This document shows positions 53,558 through 62,673 of a stretch of 64,000 nt of DNA, one piece after another. How positions within the stretch are numbered: position 1 is the stretch's first letter; each line of letters opens with the position of its first letter. Source of the stretch: Microcosmobacter sp040493455 (lineage in GTDB: Bacteria; Bacteroidota; Bacteroidia; Flavobacteriales; Flavobacteriaceae); contig NZ_JANFDA010000002.1 in assembly GCF_040493455.1 (NCBI RefSeq), positions 558,001-622,000 on the forward strand, read 5' to 3'. A program made the position numbers and the translations under genes. The notes under the pieces are model-generated. The model worked only from the letters and a program-made list of their open reading frames with translations, did no database searches and was not told where the DNA came from.

Positions 53558-54481
53558 ATGGAAGAACAAAAACCCTGTGTAATCTGTAATTCTAGCCAAA
53601 CATCCTTATGGTGTCAAAGTAAGGATTTAGAATATCATACAACGGATGAAATATATACATTTTATAAATGTGGCCAATGCAGTACAATCTTTATAGCAGA
53701 TTTTCTAGTAGATCAACTTCCAACAATATACCCATCTAATTACTACTCGTTCAGCAAACAAAAAAAGACCTTAGGACTTAAAGTAAAAAACTACTTAGAC
53801 CGTCGTTTATTTAAACGTCTATTATCCAAATTTAATAATAGACCAATAAATGTTTTAGATGTTGGAGGCGGTTCTGGATGGTTGCTAAATACTATAAAAG
53901 AAATCTATCCAAACATTAACGTTAGTCAAATCATTGATATTGATTTAGAGGCAAAAAATCAAGCTGAAAAAGATGGTCATGAATTCTTCCATGGAACAGT
54001 AGAAGAATTTGAAACTGATGTTTCTTTTGATGTCATATTAATGCTCAATTTAATAGAACACATAAGTAATCCTGAAGAAACACTAAACAAGCTTTCTAAA
54101 GTTTTAAAACCAGACGGTACTATCTTAATAAAAACTCCAAATGTAGATAGCCTAGATGCTAGATTATTTAGGAAGAGATATTGGGGAGGCTTGCATTGCC
54201 CAAGACATTGGATTTTATTTTCTGAAAAAAGTTTCAGGCAATTAATTTCTCGAACACCTTTATCCGTCAAAACTTTAAAACACACACAAGGGGCTCCTTT
54301 TTGGGCCTGGAGTATCTTAGCACTATTGAAACAAAACAAGCTTATTAAAACCTCGAAAGAAAAGCCTATGATTTATCATCCTTTAGTTCCAATTCTTAAT
54401 GTCCTTTTTGCTGGTTTTGATTTTTTGAGAGGAGCTTTAGGCTTTAAAACTTCCCAAATGTTCGTTGAATTAGAAAAATAA
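53558..54481 (+). CDS. Methyltransferase with N-terminal zinc-binding motif
   Basis: 307-residue SAM methyltransferase with an N-terminal Cys4 zinc ribbon (CVICNSSQ ... FYKCGQCS, about 6-37), like the C-methyltransferases of deoxysugar pathways. Motif I is VLDVGGGSGWLLNTI; LNLIEHISNPEETL and IKTPNVDSLDARLF follow. It begins 3 bases after the desaturase and ends 1 base before the next methyltransferase, so the three are one transcript. Confidence 0.88.
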   Translation: MEEQKPCVICNSSQTSLWCQSKDLEYHTTDEIYTFYKCGQCSTIFIADFLVDQLPTIYPSNYYSFSKQKKTLGLKVKNYLDRRLFKRLLSKFNNRPINVLDVGGGSGWLLNTIKEIYPNINVSQIIDIDLEAKNQAEKDGHEFFHGTVEEFETDVSFDVILMLNLIEHISNPEETLNKLSKVLKPDGTILIKTPNVDSLDARLFRKRYWGGLHCPRHWILFSEKSFRQLISRTPLSVKTLKHTQGAPFWAWSILALLKQNKLIKTSKEKPMIYHPLVPILNVLFAGFDFLRGALGFKTSQMFVELEK

Positions 54482-54482
54482 G

Positions 54483-55223
54483 ATGAAAGCTACATTTGAA
54501 GACATATACCATAACAATGAGCAATCACATTTTTGGTTTAAGGCTAGGCGAAAATTGATTTTACAATTCTTAAAATCTTATCAGAAGGATATTAAGATAT
54601 TAGATGTCGGATGCTCTTCGGGAATTTTATTAAAAGAGCTTATAGAAGAAGGGTTTGATCCAAAATTGCTGTACGGTATTGACATTAGTGAAAAAGCAAT
54701 TAATAATTGTAAATCGAATGGACTTAAAAACGTGTTTGTAATGGATGCACAAAATATCACTTTGAAAGAAAAGTTCGATGTCATTATTGCTTCCGATTGC
54801 TTAGAACATTTGCAAGAAGATGAAAAAGCACTAATTGATTGGGAAAATCTAATGCATGATAATGGAACTCTGATGGTTTTTGTACCTGCTCTGAAAGTAC
54901 TTTGGAGTAAACACGATGAGCTCAATATGCACTATAGGCGTTATACCAGAAAGGAATTATCTCAAAAAATAAAACAAACTGGATTACGTATTGAAAAAGC
55001 CAGTTACTGGAACACCTTTTTGTTTCTACCTATTTATTTTATAAGAGTAGCAGGAAGAGTGATTAACAAGAAATCTAAAGATGACTCTGGAGATATCAAA
55101 CCTATACCTTTAATAAATAGCATACTATATCTACTACTATTAATGGAAAACAAACTACTTAGATTTATGAATTTCTTTATAGGTGTAAGCACATTTTCTA
55201 TTGCCAAAAAGCAATCTAAATAG
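54483..55223 (+). CDS. Class I SAM-dependent methyltransferase
   Basis: 246-residue methyltransferase: motif I ILDVGCSSGILLKEL, LYGIDISEKAI, SDCLEHLQEDEKAL and VFVPALKVLWSKHDELNMHYRRYTRKEL. The last two motifs are frequent in methyltransferases of glycan clusters. The C-terminus has a hydrophobic patch (LFLPIYFIRVAG), which may bind membrane. It ends directly at the stop of the convergent small membrane protein. Confidence 0.9.
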   Translation: MKATFEDIYHNNEQSHFWFKARRKLILQFLKSYQKDIKILDVGCSSGILLKELIEEGFDPKLLYGIDISEKAINNCKSNGLKNVFVMDAQNITLKEKFDVIIASDCLEHLQEDEKALIDWENLMHDNGTLMVFVPALKVLWSKHDELNMHYRRYTRKELSQKIKQTGLRIEKASYWNTFLFLPIYFIRVAGRVINKKSKDDSGDIKPIPLINSILYLLLLMENKLLRFMNFFIGVSTFSIAKKQSK

Positions 55224-55454
55224 CTAATCTTGCTTCTTAAGCAGATAATACAAATTAATACCAATAATAGCAGCATTGGTAATAATGATTGGCCAAGACG
55301 TTTGCAACATAATACCATATACTACAAACAATAATGCGCCTAAAGAGTTTACAATACGTAGCTTATTGACTTCTTTCATCATAAAGGATACCAGCAATAC
55401 TGCTGATGCTAGATACCCAACCCATTCTGTTATTGTAATGCCTAAAAACTCCAT
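55224..55454 (-). CDS. Small membrane protein (CBU_0592-like)
   Basis: 76-residue protein with three hydrophobic segments (TEWVGYLASAVLLVSFMM, LGALLFVVYGIML and IITNAAIIGINLYYLL). The spacing matches the small CBU_0592-type inner-membrane family; function unknown. It starts one base after the typA stop on the same strand and may be translated from the typA transcript. Confidence 0.75.
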   Translation of the reverse strand: MEFLGITITEWVGYLASAVLLVSFMMKEVNKLRIVNSLGALLFVVYGIMLQTSWPIIITNAAIIGINLYYLLKKQD

Positions 55455-55455
55455 C

Positions 55456-57255
55456 TTATAATGCTTTTGAACGTTTACGATCTACTTCTTTCAATAGTAT
55501 TTTTCTAAGTCTAAGATGATTTGGAGTAACCTCAACATACTCATCTTTTTGAATATATTCTAAAGCTTCCTCTAATGAGAATTTTATTGCAGGTACAATT
55601 CTAGCCTTGTCATCTGCTCCTGCTGAACGGACATTACTCAACTTTTTAGTTTTAGTAACATTGACAACCATATCATCTCCTCTAGAATTCTCGCCAATAA
55701 CCTGTCCTTCATAAATTGATTCTCCTGGGTCAATAAAAAACTTGCCCCGTTCTTGTAGTTTATCAATCGAATAAGGAATCGCAGTTCCATTCTCCATGGA
55801 TACTAAGGATCCATTTTGACGCTCAGGAATACCTCCTTTTATAGGCTGATATTCTTTAAAACGATGCGCCATGATTGCCTCTCCGGCTGTAGCAGTAAGC
55901 AATTGATTTCGCAAACCTATTATTCCTCTAGAAGGTACTATAAACTCGCAAACCATACGTTCTCCTTTGGCTTCCATGCTTAGCATCTCACCTTTTCGCA
56001 TCGTTACCATTTCTATAGCTTTCCCAGAAACATCTTCTGGTAAATCAATCGTCATTTCTTCAAAAGGTTCACATTTTACACCATCAATTTCCTTGATGAT
56101 TACTTGAGGCTGTCCGATTTGTAATTCGTAGCCTTCTCGTCTCATGGTTTCTATCAATACTGAAAGATGCAATACACCACGACCAAAGACCATAAACTTA
56201 TCAGCACTATCAGTAGCTTCTACTCGTAATGCTAAATTCTTCTCAAGCTCTTTCTCTAAACGCTCTTTGATGTGTCTAGATGTTACAAACTTTCCATCTT
56301 TACCAAAAAACGGTGAATCGTTAATGGTAAACAACATACTCATTGTAGGCTCATCAATAGCAATAGTTTTAAGACCTTCAGGATTTTCGAAATCTGCGAT
56401 AGTGTCTCCAATTTCAAAACCTTCAAGACCAACAATAGCACATATATCACCTGCTTCAATGGCATCTACCTTCTTTCTTCCAAGACCTTCAAATGTATGA
56501 AGCTCTTTTATCTTCGATTTTAAAATACTTCCATCTCGCTTTACTAATGAGACCTGCATACCTGCTTTCAATTGTCCTCGTTGCAAACGCCCTATAGCAA
56601 TTCGACCTGTAAATGATGAATAATCTAAAGACGTGATTAACATTTGCGTAGAACCTTCTTCAACTTTTGGTGAAGGAATATGCTCAATAACCATATCTAG
56701 TAATGGCTGGATAGAATCTGTTTCTTGCTGCCAATCTTCACTCATCCAATTGTTCTTTGCAGAACCATATACTGTAGGGAAATCTAACTGCCATTCTTCT
56801 GCTCCCAATTCAAACATCAAATCAAAAACAGCTTCGTGGACCTCATCTGGCGTACAGTTTTCTTTATCCACTTTATTGACTACAACACAAGGTTTAAGTC
56901 CCAAATCGATAGCCTTTTGCAATACGAATCGTGTTTGTGGCATTGGTCCTTCAAAAGCATCAACCAATAATAACACACCATCAGCCATATTCAACACACG
57001 TTCTACTTCTCCTCCAAAATCGGCGTGACCAGGTGTATCAATAATATTAACCTTGGTATCCTTATAGGTCACAGAAACATTCTTGGACGTAATTGTAATA
57101 CCACGTTCGCGCTCTAAGTCATTGTTATCCAGAATCAACTCTCCTGTAGTTTCATTACTTCTGAACAATTGACAATGATGCATGATCTTATCTACCAAAG
57201 TGGTTTTACCATGATCGACGTGCGCTATAATTGCTATATTTTTTATCTGAGCCAT
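55456..57255 (-). CDS. typA: TypA/BipA ribosome-associated GTPase
   Basis: 599-residue translational GTPase that binds ribosomes and aids 50S assembly under stress and cold. G motifs: AHVDHGKTTL (G1), RERGITI (G2), DTPGHADF (G3), VNKVDKE (G4) and GSAKN (G5). EF-G-like domains III and V and the TypA C-terminal domain (EFIVPSRGIIGLRNQLLTATAGEAIM) follow. Length is standard. A perfect TACTTTTG -7 box lies about 22 bases upstream of the ATG. Confidence 0.98.
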   Translation of the reverse strand: MAQIKNIAIIAHVDHGKTTLVDKIMHHCQLFRSNETTGELILDNNDLERERGITITSKNVSVTYKDTKVNIIDTPGHADFGGEVERVLNMADGVLLLVDAFEGPMPQTRFVLQKAIDLGLKPCVVVNKVDKENCTPDEVHEAVFDLMFELGAEEWQLDFPTVYGSAKNNWMSEDWQQETDSIQPLLDMVIEHIPSPKVEEGSTQMLITSLDYSSFTGRIAIGRLQRGQLKAGMQVSLVKRDGSILKSKIKELHTFEGLGRKKVDAIEAGDICAIVGLEGFEIGDTIADFENPEGLKTIAIDEPTMSMLFTINDSPFFGKDGKFVTSRHIKERLEKELEKNLALRVEATDSADKFMVFGRGVLHLSVLIETMRREGYELQIGQPQVIIKEIDGVKCEPFEEMTIDLPEDVSGKAIEMVTMRKGEMLSMEAKGERMVCEFIVPSRGIIGLRNQLLTATAGEAIMAHRFKEYQPIKGGIPERQNGSLVSMENGTAIPYSIDKLQERGKFFIDPGESIYEGQVIGENSRGDDMVVNVTKTKKLSNVRSAGADDKARIVPAIKFSLEEALEYIQKDEYVEVTPNHLRLRKILLKEVDRKRSKAL

Positions 57256-57276
57256 GAGCTATCTAATTTGAGCGTG

Positions 57277-57284
57277 CAAAAGTA
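57277..57284 (-). promoter_or_regulatory. Bacteroidota -7 box (TACTTTTG) for typA
   Basis: Read on the minus strand, TACTTTTG is a full TAnnTTTG match 22 bases from the ATG. A TTTG occurs upstream but only 14 bases away, shorter than the usual 19. Confidence 0.42.
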
Positions 57285-57448
57285 CGCCTTATTTACCTCA
57301 AATAGTTAAGAATATGTTATTATTTATGTTTTTGATACTACTAGCGACTAACTTGCGTTAAAATATTGATTGATTAATAGTAAATGGTTTCGTAAACCAA
57401 CCTTCAGAAAGCATTTACAATAGTTCTTAACCCCTCAAATTTTAGTAT

Positions 57449-57811
57449 ATGAGAATTATTAGTAAATATTCCAAGTTCACGCCGTATCTATATTTTTTAG
57501 CGATGATTGCGTATTGGTTTACTGATGTAAACAGAGCCGAAGGCATCTCAGCTTATCCAATATTATTATTTGGAATTCCTTTCGTATGGCAATTAATTAG
57601 ACCTAGCAAAAAGCTCAACTTTTCATTAGGGATAGTCTTTGTTTGCTTATCCTCCTATTTGATATTAGCGTATTTATTTGATGCGCTACACATCGTTGAA
57701 ATCACAGATCGTGTAAAACGTTTCTTAATTCTAGGTGGCTTCTTTGTACTAGGAAATTTCATCATGTCATTATGGATGATACGAAATAGTATAAAGAAAG
57801 AATTTAGCTAA
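57449..57811 (+). CDS. Small inner-membrane protein of unknown function
   Basis: 120-residue protein with four hydrophobic helices (YLYFLAMIAYWF, ISAYPILLFGIPFVWQLI, LGIVFVCLSSYLILAYLF and FLILGGFFVLGNFIMSLWMI). No motif that I recognise. It lies alone between the divergent typA and the convergent icmF, with 7 bases to the icmF stop and no visible terminator. Confidence 0.65.
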   Translation: MRIISKYSKFTPYLYFLAMIAYWFTDVNRAEGISAYPILLFGIPFVWQLIRPSKKLNFSLGIVFVCLSSYLILAYLFDALHIVEITDRVKRFLILGGFFVLGNFIMSLWMIRNSIKKEFS

Positions 57812-57818
57812 TAAGCAA

Positions 57819-60800
57819 CTACATATTCCTTCTGTACTGTCCTCCTACTTCAAATAGCGCTGATGTTATTTGACCTAAGGAACAGTATTTAGTCGCCTCC
57901 ATTAATTGTTCAAAGATATTCTGATTATTTATGGCTGCCTGCTGAATAATCGTCAACTGCTCTTTAACAATAGCTTCATTACGTTTATTCAAATCTTGAA
58001 GCGTATCAATTTGAGCCTGCTTTTCTTCTTCTGTTGCTCTGATGACCTCAGCTGGAATAACAGTTGGCGACCCTTTACTACTCAAGAATGTATTTACACC
58101 AATAATTGGGAATTCTCCTGTATGCTTAAGCGTTTCATAATATAAACTCTCTTCTTGTATCTTACTGCGTTGATACATTGTTTCCATAGCTCCAAGCACA
58201 CCGCCACGTTCTGTAATTCTATCAAATTCTAGTAATACAGCTTCTTCAACTAAATCGGTAAGCTCTTCAATAATGAATGCACCTTGAATTGGGTTCTCGT
58301 TTTTAGCTAATCCTAATTCTTTATTAATAATCAACTGAATTGCCATGGCACGACGTACAGATTCTTCCGTAGGCGTTGTAATCGCTTCATCATAAGCATT
58401 CGTGTGCAGTGAATTACAGTTATCATAAATAGCGTATAATGCTTGAAGCGTTGTTCTAATATCATTAAAATCAATCTCCTGAGCATGCAATGAACGCCCT
58501 GAAGTCTGGATGTGATACTTCAACATTTGTGCTCTTGGATTGGCACCATACTTATGCTTTAAGGCTTTTGCCCAAATACGTCTTGCCACACGACCTATAA
58601 CAGCGTATTCTGGATCGATACCATTAGAGAAGAAGAATGATAGGTTTGGACCAAACTTATTGATATCCATTCCTCTTGAAAGGTAATACTCCACATACGT
58701 AAATCCATTAGCCAATGTGAATGCCAATTGCGAAATTGGATTGGCACCAGCTTCTGCAATATGATATCCTGAAATAGATACAGAATAGAAGTTTCTTACC
58801 TGGTTTTCTATGAAATACTCCTGTACATCTCCCATTAATCGCAATGCGAATTCTGTAGAGAATATACAGGTATTTTGAGCTTGGTCTTCTTTTAAGATGT
58901 CAGCCTGAACTGTACCACGAACTTGAGCAATGGTTTTCGCTTTGATATCTTCGTAAACATCCTTAGGTAATACTTGATCTCCCGTAACTCCCAATAACAT
59001 TAAGCCTAAACCGTCATTACCTTCAGGAATGTCTCCAAGATATTTTGGTCGCTCTTTTCCTTTATAAATCTTAGCAATCTTAGCTTCAACTTCTTTTTCT
59101 AAGCCGTGTTCTTTAATGTATAACTCACATTGCTGGTCAATAGCAGCGTTCATGAAGAATCCTAATAACATTGGTGCAGGACCGTTGATGGTCATACTCA
59201 CCGAAGTCATAGGGTCAGCTAAATTGAAGCCTGAATACAATTTTTTGGCATCATCCAAACAACAAATTGACACACCTGCATTACCAATCTTTCCATAGAT
59301 ATCTGGTCGGTAGTCTGGATCGTTACCGTATAATGTCACTGAATCGAAAGCCGTAGATAAACGCTTAGCTGGCATTCCAAGACTTACATAATGAAAACGT
59401 CTGTTGGTACGTTCTGGACCACCTTCTCCTGCAAACATACGTGTAGGATCTTCTCCTGTTCTCTTGAAAGGGTACAATCCTGATGTATAAGGAAATTCTC
59501 CTGGAACATTTTCTTGTAAGCTCCAACGTAAAACATCTCCCCAAGCTTGATACTTTGGCAATGCCACTTTAGGAATTTGAGTATGAGATAATGACTCAGT
59601 ATGTGTTTCTATTTTTATCTCTTTATCTCTTACTTTGAAAGAATATACTGGTGCTTTATAACGATTTACCTTTTCGTCCCAATTGGTAATGATTTCCCAA
59701 TTGTAAGGATCAAGGTTCATTTTGACACGGTCAAACTCTTTAATCAACAATTCCATGAACTCCTTACTGTCATCCTGAACTTGATTCAGAATTTCATCAT
59801 CATTTAACCCTCTCTCGTTAAAAAGAGACTTCTCGCCTGTGCTCGAAGTGATATTAGCAACTGAGCAGATTGTCTTATAAATTCCATATAACTTTTGAGC
59901 GACATCAACTTGTTCGGTGGCCTTTTTGTCGTAAGCTCTATTATTTTCTGAAATTTCAGATAGATATCTCGTTCGTGCTGGTGGAATCACAAAAATCTTC
60001 TCACTCATTTCTTTCGAGATTTCGAAAGTCGATTTCAAATCAGTATCAGTTTTCTCAACCAATTCGTCCATAATCGCTTTATAAAGCGTATTCATTCCTG
60101 GATCGTTGAACTGAGATGCGATAGTTCCAAACACTGGCAAATCGTCTTGAGGTGTATCCCAGAGATTATGATTACGCATGTACTGCTTCTTCACATCACG
60201 TAAAGCATCTTTGGCGCCTCTTTTATCAAACTTATTGATCGCTACTAAGTCGGCAAAGTCAAGCATATCAATCTTCTCAAGCTGAGTAGCAGCACCAAAT
60301 TCTGGTGTCATCACGTAGAGTGATACATCGCTATGTTCTAATATTTCAGTATCTGATTGTCCAATCCCTGAAGTCTCAAGAATAATGAGATCGTACTCTG
60401 CAGCCTTAAGAACTTCAACTGCTTCATTAACATATTTAGACAATGCTAAGTTAGATTGACGAGTTGCCAAGCTTCGCATATATACTCTTGGAGAATTGAT
60501 AGCATTCATTCGAATACGATCACCTAGCAATGCTCCTCCTGTTTTTCTTTTTGAAGGATCTACAGAAATAATCCCTATAGTTTTCTTCGGAAAGTCTATC
60601 AAGAAACGACGCACTAATTCATCTACCAAGGATGATTTTCCTGCACCTCCTGTTCCAGTAATTCCGAGTACTGGTGTTTTAGACGTTTTATTTTTATTGT
60701 GAATGGTGTCTAATGCATCTTTGGCTACATCTGGAAAGTTCTCAGCAGAGGAAATCACTCTTGCAATAGCCTTTGGATTCTTACCAGGTAATATTTCAGC

Positions 60801-61262
60801 TTCACCGTTTAAGGATTCACCAATAGCATAGTCTGATTTTTCAACTAAATCATTGATCATACCTTGTAGTCCCATTTCTCGACCATCGTCTGGAGAATAG
60901 ATTCTGGTAATTCCATAATCCATCAAATCTTTGATTTCTTCAGGAAGAATAACTCCACCTCCGCCTCCAAAGATTTTTATGTGGTCGGCACCTTTTTCTT
61001 TAAGCAAATCGTACATGTACTTAAAATACTCATTATGACCACCTTGATAAGATGTCATTGCTATGGCATTGGCATCTTCCTGAATGGCTGTATTTACAAC
61101 CTCTTCCACACTGCGATCATGTCCAAGATGAATTACCTCTACACCTGTAGATTGGATAATTCTACGCATGATATTAATGGCTGCATCGTGCCCATCGAAA
61201 AGTGATGCTGCAGTTACAATTCGTACTTTATGTTTTGGTTTATATGGCGCTACTTGCTTCAT
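57819..61262 (-). CDS. icmF: IcmF, fused isobutyryl-CoA mutase with in-frame repeat-like insertion
   Basis: 1147-residue adenosylcobalamin-dependent mutase that interconverts isobutyryl-CoA and n-butyryl-CoA. Order: B12-binding domain (about 13-145; DGHD with His25), MeaB-like G-protein chaperone (about 195-420; Walker A GTGGAGKS 203-210, NKFD 343-346), and mutase barrel (about 555-1125). Substrate-pocket residues are those of IcmF: Phe599 in YPFKR and the Gln in HIQTSGRS, unlike Tyr/His in methylmalonyl-CoA mutase. A segment around residues 473-500 containing LNQVQDD looks like a translated dispersed repeat in the linker. Possible role in branched acyl-CoA or valine metabolism. Confidence 0.95.
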   Translation of the reverse strand: MKQVAPYKPKHKVRIVTAASLFDGHDAAINIMRRIIQSTGVEVIHLGHDRSVEEVVNTAIQEDANAIAMTSYQGGHNEYFKYMYDLLKEKGADHIKIFGGGGGVILPEEIKDLMDYGITRIYSPDDGREMGLQGMINDLVEKSDYAIGESLNGEAEILPGKNPKAIARVISSAENFPDVAKDALDTIHNKNKTSKTPVLGITGTGGAGKSSLVDELVRRFLIDFPKKTIGIISVDPSKRKTGGALLGDRIRMNAINSPRVYMRSLATRQSNLALSKYVNEAVEVLKAAEYDLIILETSGIGQSDTEILEHSDVSLYVMTPEFGAATQLEKIDMLDFADLVAINKFDKRGAKDALRDVKKQYMRNHNLWDTPQDDLPVFGTIASQFNDPGMNTLYKAIMDELVEKTDTDLKSTFEISKEMSEKIFVIPPARTRYLSEISENNRAYDKKATEQVDVAQKLYGIYKTICSVANITSSTGEKSLFNERGLNDDEILNQVQDDSKEFMELLIKEFDRVKMNLDPYNWEIITNWDEKVNRYKAPVYSFKVRDKEIKIETHTESLSHTQIPKVALPKYQAWGDVLRWSLQENVPGEFPYTSGLYPFKRTGEDPTRMFAGEGGPERTNRRFHYVSLGMPAKRLSTAFDSVTLYGNDPDYRPDIYGKIGNAGVSICCLDDAKKLYSGFNLADPMTSVSMTINGPAPMLLGFFMNAAIDQQCELYIKEHGLEKEVEAKIAKIYKGKERPKYLGDIPEGNDGLGLMLLGVTGDQVLPKDVYEDIKAKTIAQVRGTVQADILKEDQAQNTCIFSTEFALRLMGDVQEYFIENQVRNFYSVSISGYHIAEAGANPISQLAFTLANGFTYVEYYLSRGMDINKFGPNLSFFFSNGIDPEYAVIGRVARRIWAKALKHKYGANPRAQMLKYHIQTSGRSLHAQEIDFNDIRTTLQALYAIYDNCNSLHTNAYDEAITTPTEESVRRAMAIQLIINKELGLAKNENPIQGAFIIEELTDLVEEAVLLEFDRITERGGVLGAMETMYQRSKIQEESLYYETLKHTGEFPIIGVNTFLSSKGSPTVIPAEVIRATEEEKQAQIDTLQDLNKRNEAIVKEQLTIIQQAAINNQNIFEQLMEATKYCSLGQITSALFEVGGQYRRNM
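59769..59790. repeat. Dispersed-repeat-like sequence inside icmF
   Basis: The plus strand reads GTCATCCTGAACTTGATTCA and continues G, A: an inner dyad CTGAA-CTTGA-TTCAG with the GTCAT(C/T)CTGAA end of the intergenic palindromes at 19947 and 24387. On the coding strand it reads LNQVQDD (residues 492-498), the usual translation of this repeat type. Flanking bases to about 59846 may also be part of the insertion. Confidence 0.6.
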
Positions 61263-61289
61263 TCGTAATCAAACTAGGTTTTTGTGCTG

Positions 61290-61297
61290 CAAAATTA
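61290..61297 (-). promoter_or_regulatory. Bacteroidota -7 box (TAATTTTG) for icmF
   Basis: Read on the minus strand, TAATTTTG matches TAnnTTTG and lies 28 bases upstream of the icmF ATG. No clear -33 TTTG. The rest of the 263-base gap up to the OmpA-family gene is AT-rich; I see no cobalamin riboswitch. Confidence 0.4.
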
Positions 61298-61525
61298 CAG
61301 AAAATCTAAAAATTTTGCCCTATTAATAATAAATCATTAACAATCTGATTCTCTAATAAAATTCATACTTCTTCAACATTTTTCACCTAAAAAAGCCTCT
61401 TGATTTTCTATTCTCAATCTTTTTGAAATGTGACTAATGTTAAAATTGAGTGTCTAAATCTTTGGTATAGCGGCAAATATCTTCCGCATTTATAGATACC
61501 ATAACCATTAACTGATTTTTATTAC

Positions 61526-62626
61526 ATGAAAAAACAATTATTTTTTGGCTTGTTCACATTATTAGGAATTAGCCTTATTCAAGCACAAGGATTACCTGAA
61601 AATCCAGAACCGGGAAAATGCTATGTAAAGTGTATTACTAAAGATGAGTTCAAAGAAGTTGAAGAGACACTTCAAACTTATCCTGCTTACACTAAGCTTA
61701 AGGTAGTTCCTGCTACTTACAAAACTGTAGAGGAAACTGTATTGGTAAAAGAAGCTACTAAGAAGTATGTCTATGTACCAGCTACGTATGAAACGATTGA
61801 AGTACCTTACATCAAAAAAGCTGGTCGTACAGATTTGAGAACCGTTCCTGCTACTTTTGGAAATGATTCTAAAACTTTTGAAATCTATCCTAAAACGTCT
61901 GGATGGGAGTATAAAGTTCTTGAGGACTGTCCTTCTGTAAACAAAGAAGATTGTGTTGCTGCATGTTTTGTTGAGTATCCTGCTCAATCCATGGATGTAC
62001 CATTTACAACTCTAGCATCAGATGCTTCTACAAACTCAATTCCTGTTGGAGAGCAAAACGCTACATACAAAAAGCGTGTTATCAAAACTCCTGCTAGAAT
62101 GGATGAAATCGAAATCCCTGCAGAATATACAACTATCAGAAAACAAGTTGTGGATCAGCCATCACATACGACTACTGAGACTGTTCCTGCAAAATATACT
62201 ACAGTAACGAGAACTGTTTTAGCTAAAAAAGGTGGAATTACTACTTGGGAAGAAGTTGATTGTGAGCTTTTGAATCCTAATGTTTTACCTGTATTCTACG
62301 AACTAGCAAGTGCAAGATTAACTCCAGAGTCTAAAAGAATTATCGATGAAACGTTATTGCCTATCATGAAAGATTCTAACGTTAGCGTAGAGATTATGTC
62401 TCATACAGATTCTAGAGGTGATGATGACTACAATATGTCTTTATCTCAAGCTAGAGCAAATTCTGTTGTAAACTATTTAGTTTCTAAAGGTATCTCTAGA
62501 AGCCGTTTAAGAGCGAGAGGATTTGGAGAAAGTAGATTGACAAACCGTTGTTCTAATGGTGTGGATTGTTCTGAATCTATGCATCAAAGAAATAGACGTA
62601 CTGAGTTTAGAGTGATTAATAATTAA
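61526..62626 (+). CDS. OmpA-family protein with N-terminal VPAxY repeats
   Basis: 366-residue exported protein (signal ends SLIQAQ). The N-terminal 230 residues hold at least five copies of a (V/I)PAxY/F...TV motif (VPATYKTVEETV, VPATYETIEVPY, VPATFGND, IPAEYTTIRKQV, VPAKYTTVTRTV). The C-terminal 110 residues are an OmpA-like peptidoglycan-binding domain (LTPESKRIIDETLLPIM, HTDSRGDDDYNMSLSQARANSVVNYL, RRTEFRV). Cysteines at CYVKC, DCPS and the NRCSNGVDCS insert suggest disulfides. It probably ties an outer-membrane or surface layer to the wall. Confidence 0.88.
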   Translation: MKKQLFFGLFTLLGISLIQAQGLPENPEPGKCYVKCITKDEFKEVEETLQTYPAYTKLKVVPATYKTVEETVLVKEATKKYVYVPATYETIEVPYIKKAGRTDLRTVPATFGNDSKTFEIYPKTSGWEYKVLEDCPSVNKEDCVAACFVEYPAQSMDVPFTTLASDASTNSIPVGEQNATYKKRVIKTPARMDEIEIPAEYTTIRKQVVDQPSHTTTETVPAKYTTVTRTVLAKKGGITTWEEVDCELLNPNVLPVFYELASARLTPESKRIIDETLLPIMKDSNVSVEIMSHTDSRGDDDYNMSLSQARANSVVNYLVSKGISRSRLRARGFGESRLTNRCSNGVDCSESMHQRNRRTEFRVINN

Positions 62627-62645
62627 TCTGAACTGTTGTCGTGAG

Positions 62646-62673
62646 AAAGCTCCTTTTTTAAGGAGCTTTTTTT
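62646..62673. terminator. Bidirectional rho-independent terminator
   Basis: The 10-base arms AAAGCTCCTT / AAGGAGCTTT with a four-T loop are followed by a T run. It ends the OmpA-family gene and overlaps the stop codon of the convergent thioredoxin gene. Confidence 0.88.

Noticed and set aside
57819..61262. Methylmalonyl-CoA mutase
   Set aside because: The B12 domain and G-protein are at the N-terminus, and the pocket has Phe (YPFKR) and Gln (HIQTSGRS), the isobutyryl-CoA mutase pattern.
61263..61525. Cobalamin riboswitch upstream of icmF
   Set aside because: I see no B12-box-like sequence or GC-rich helices in this AT-rich gap.
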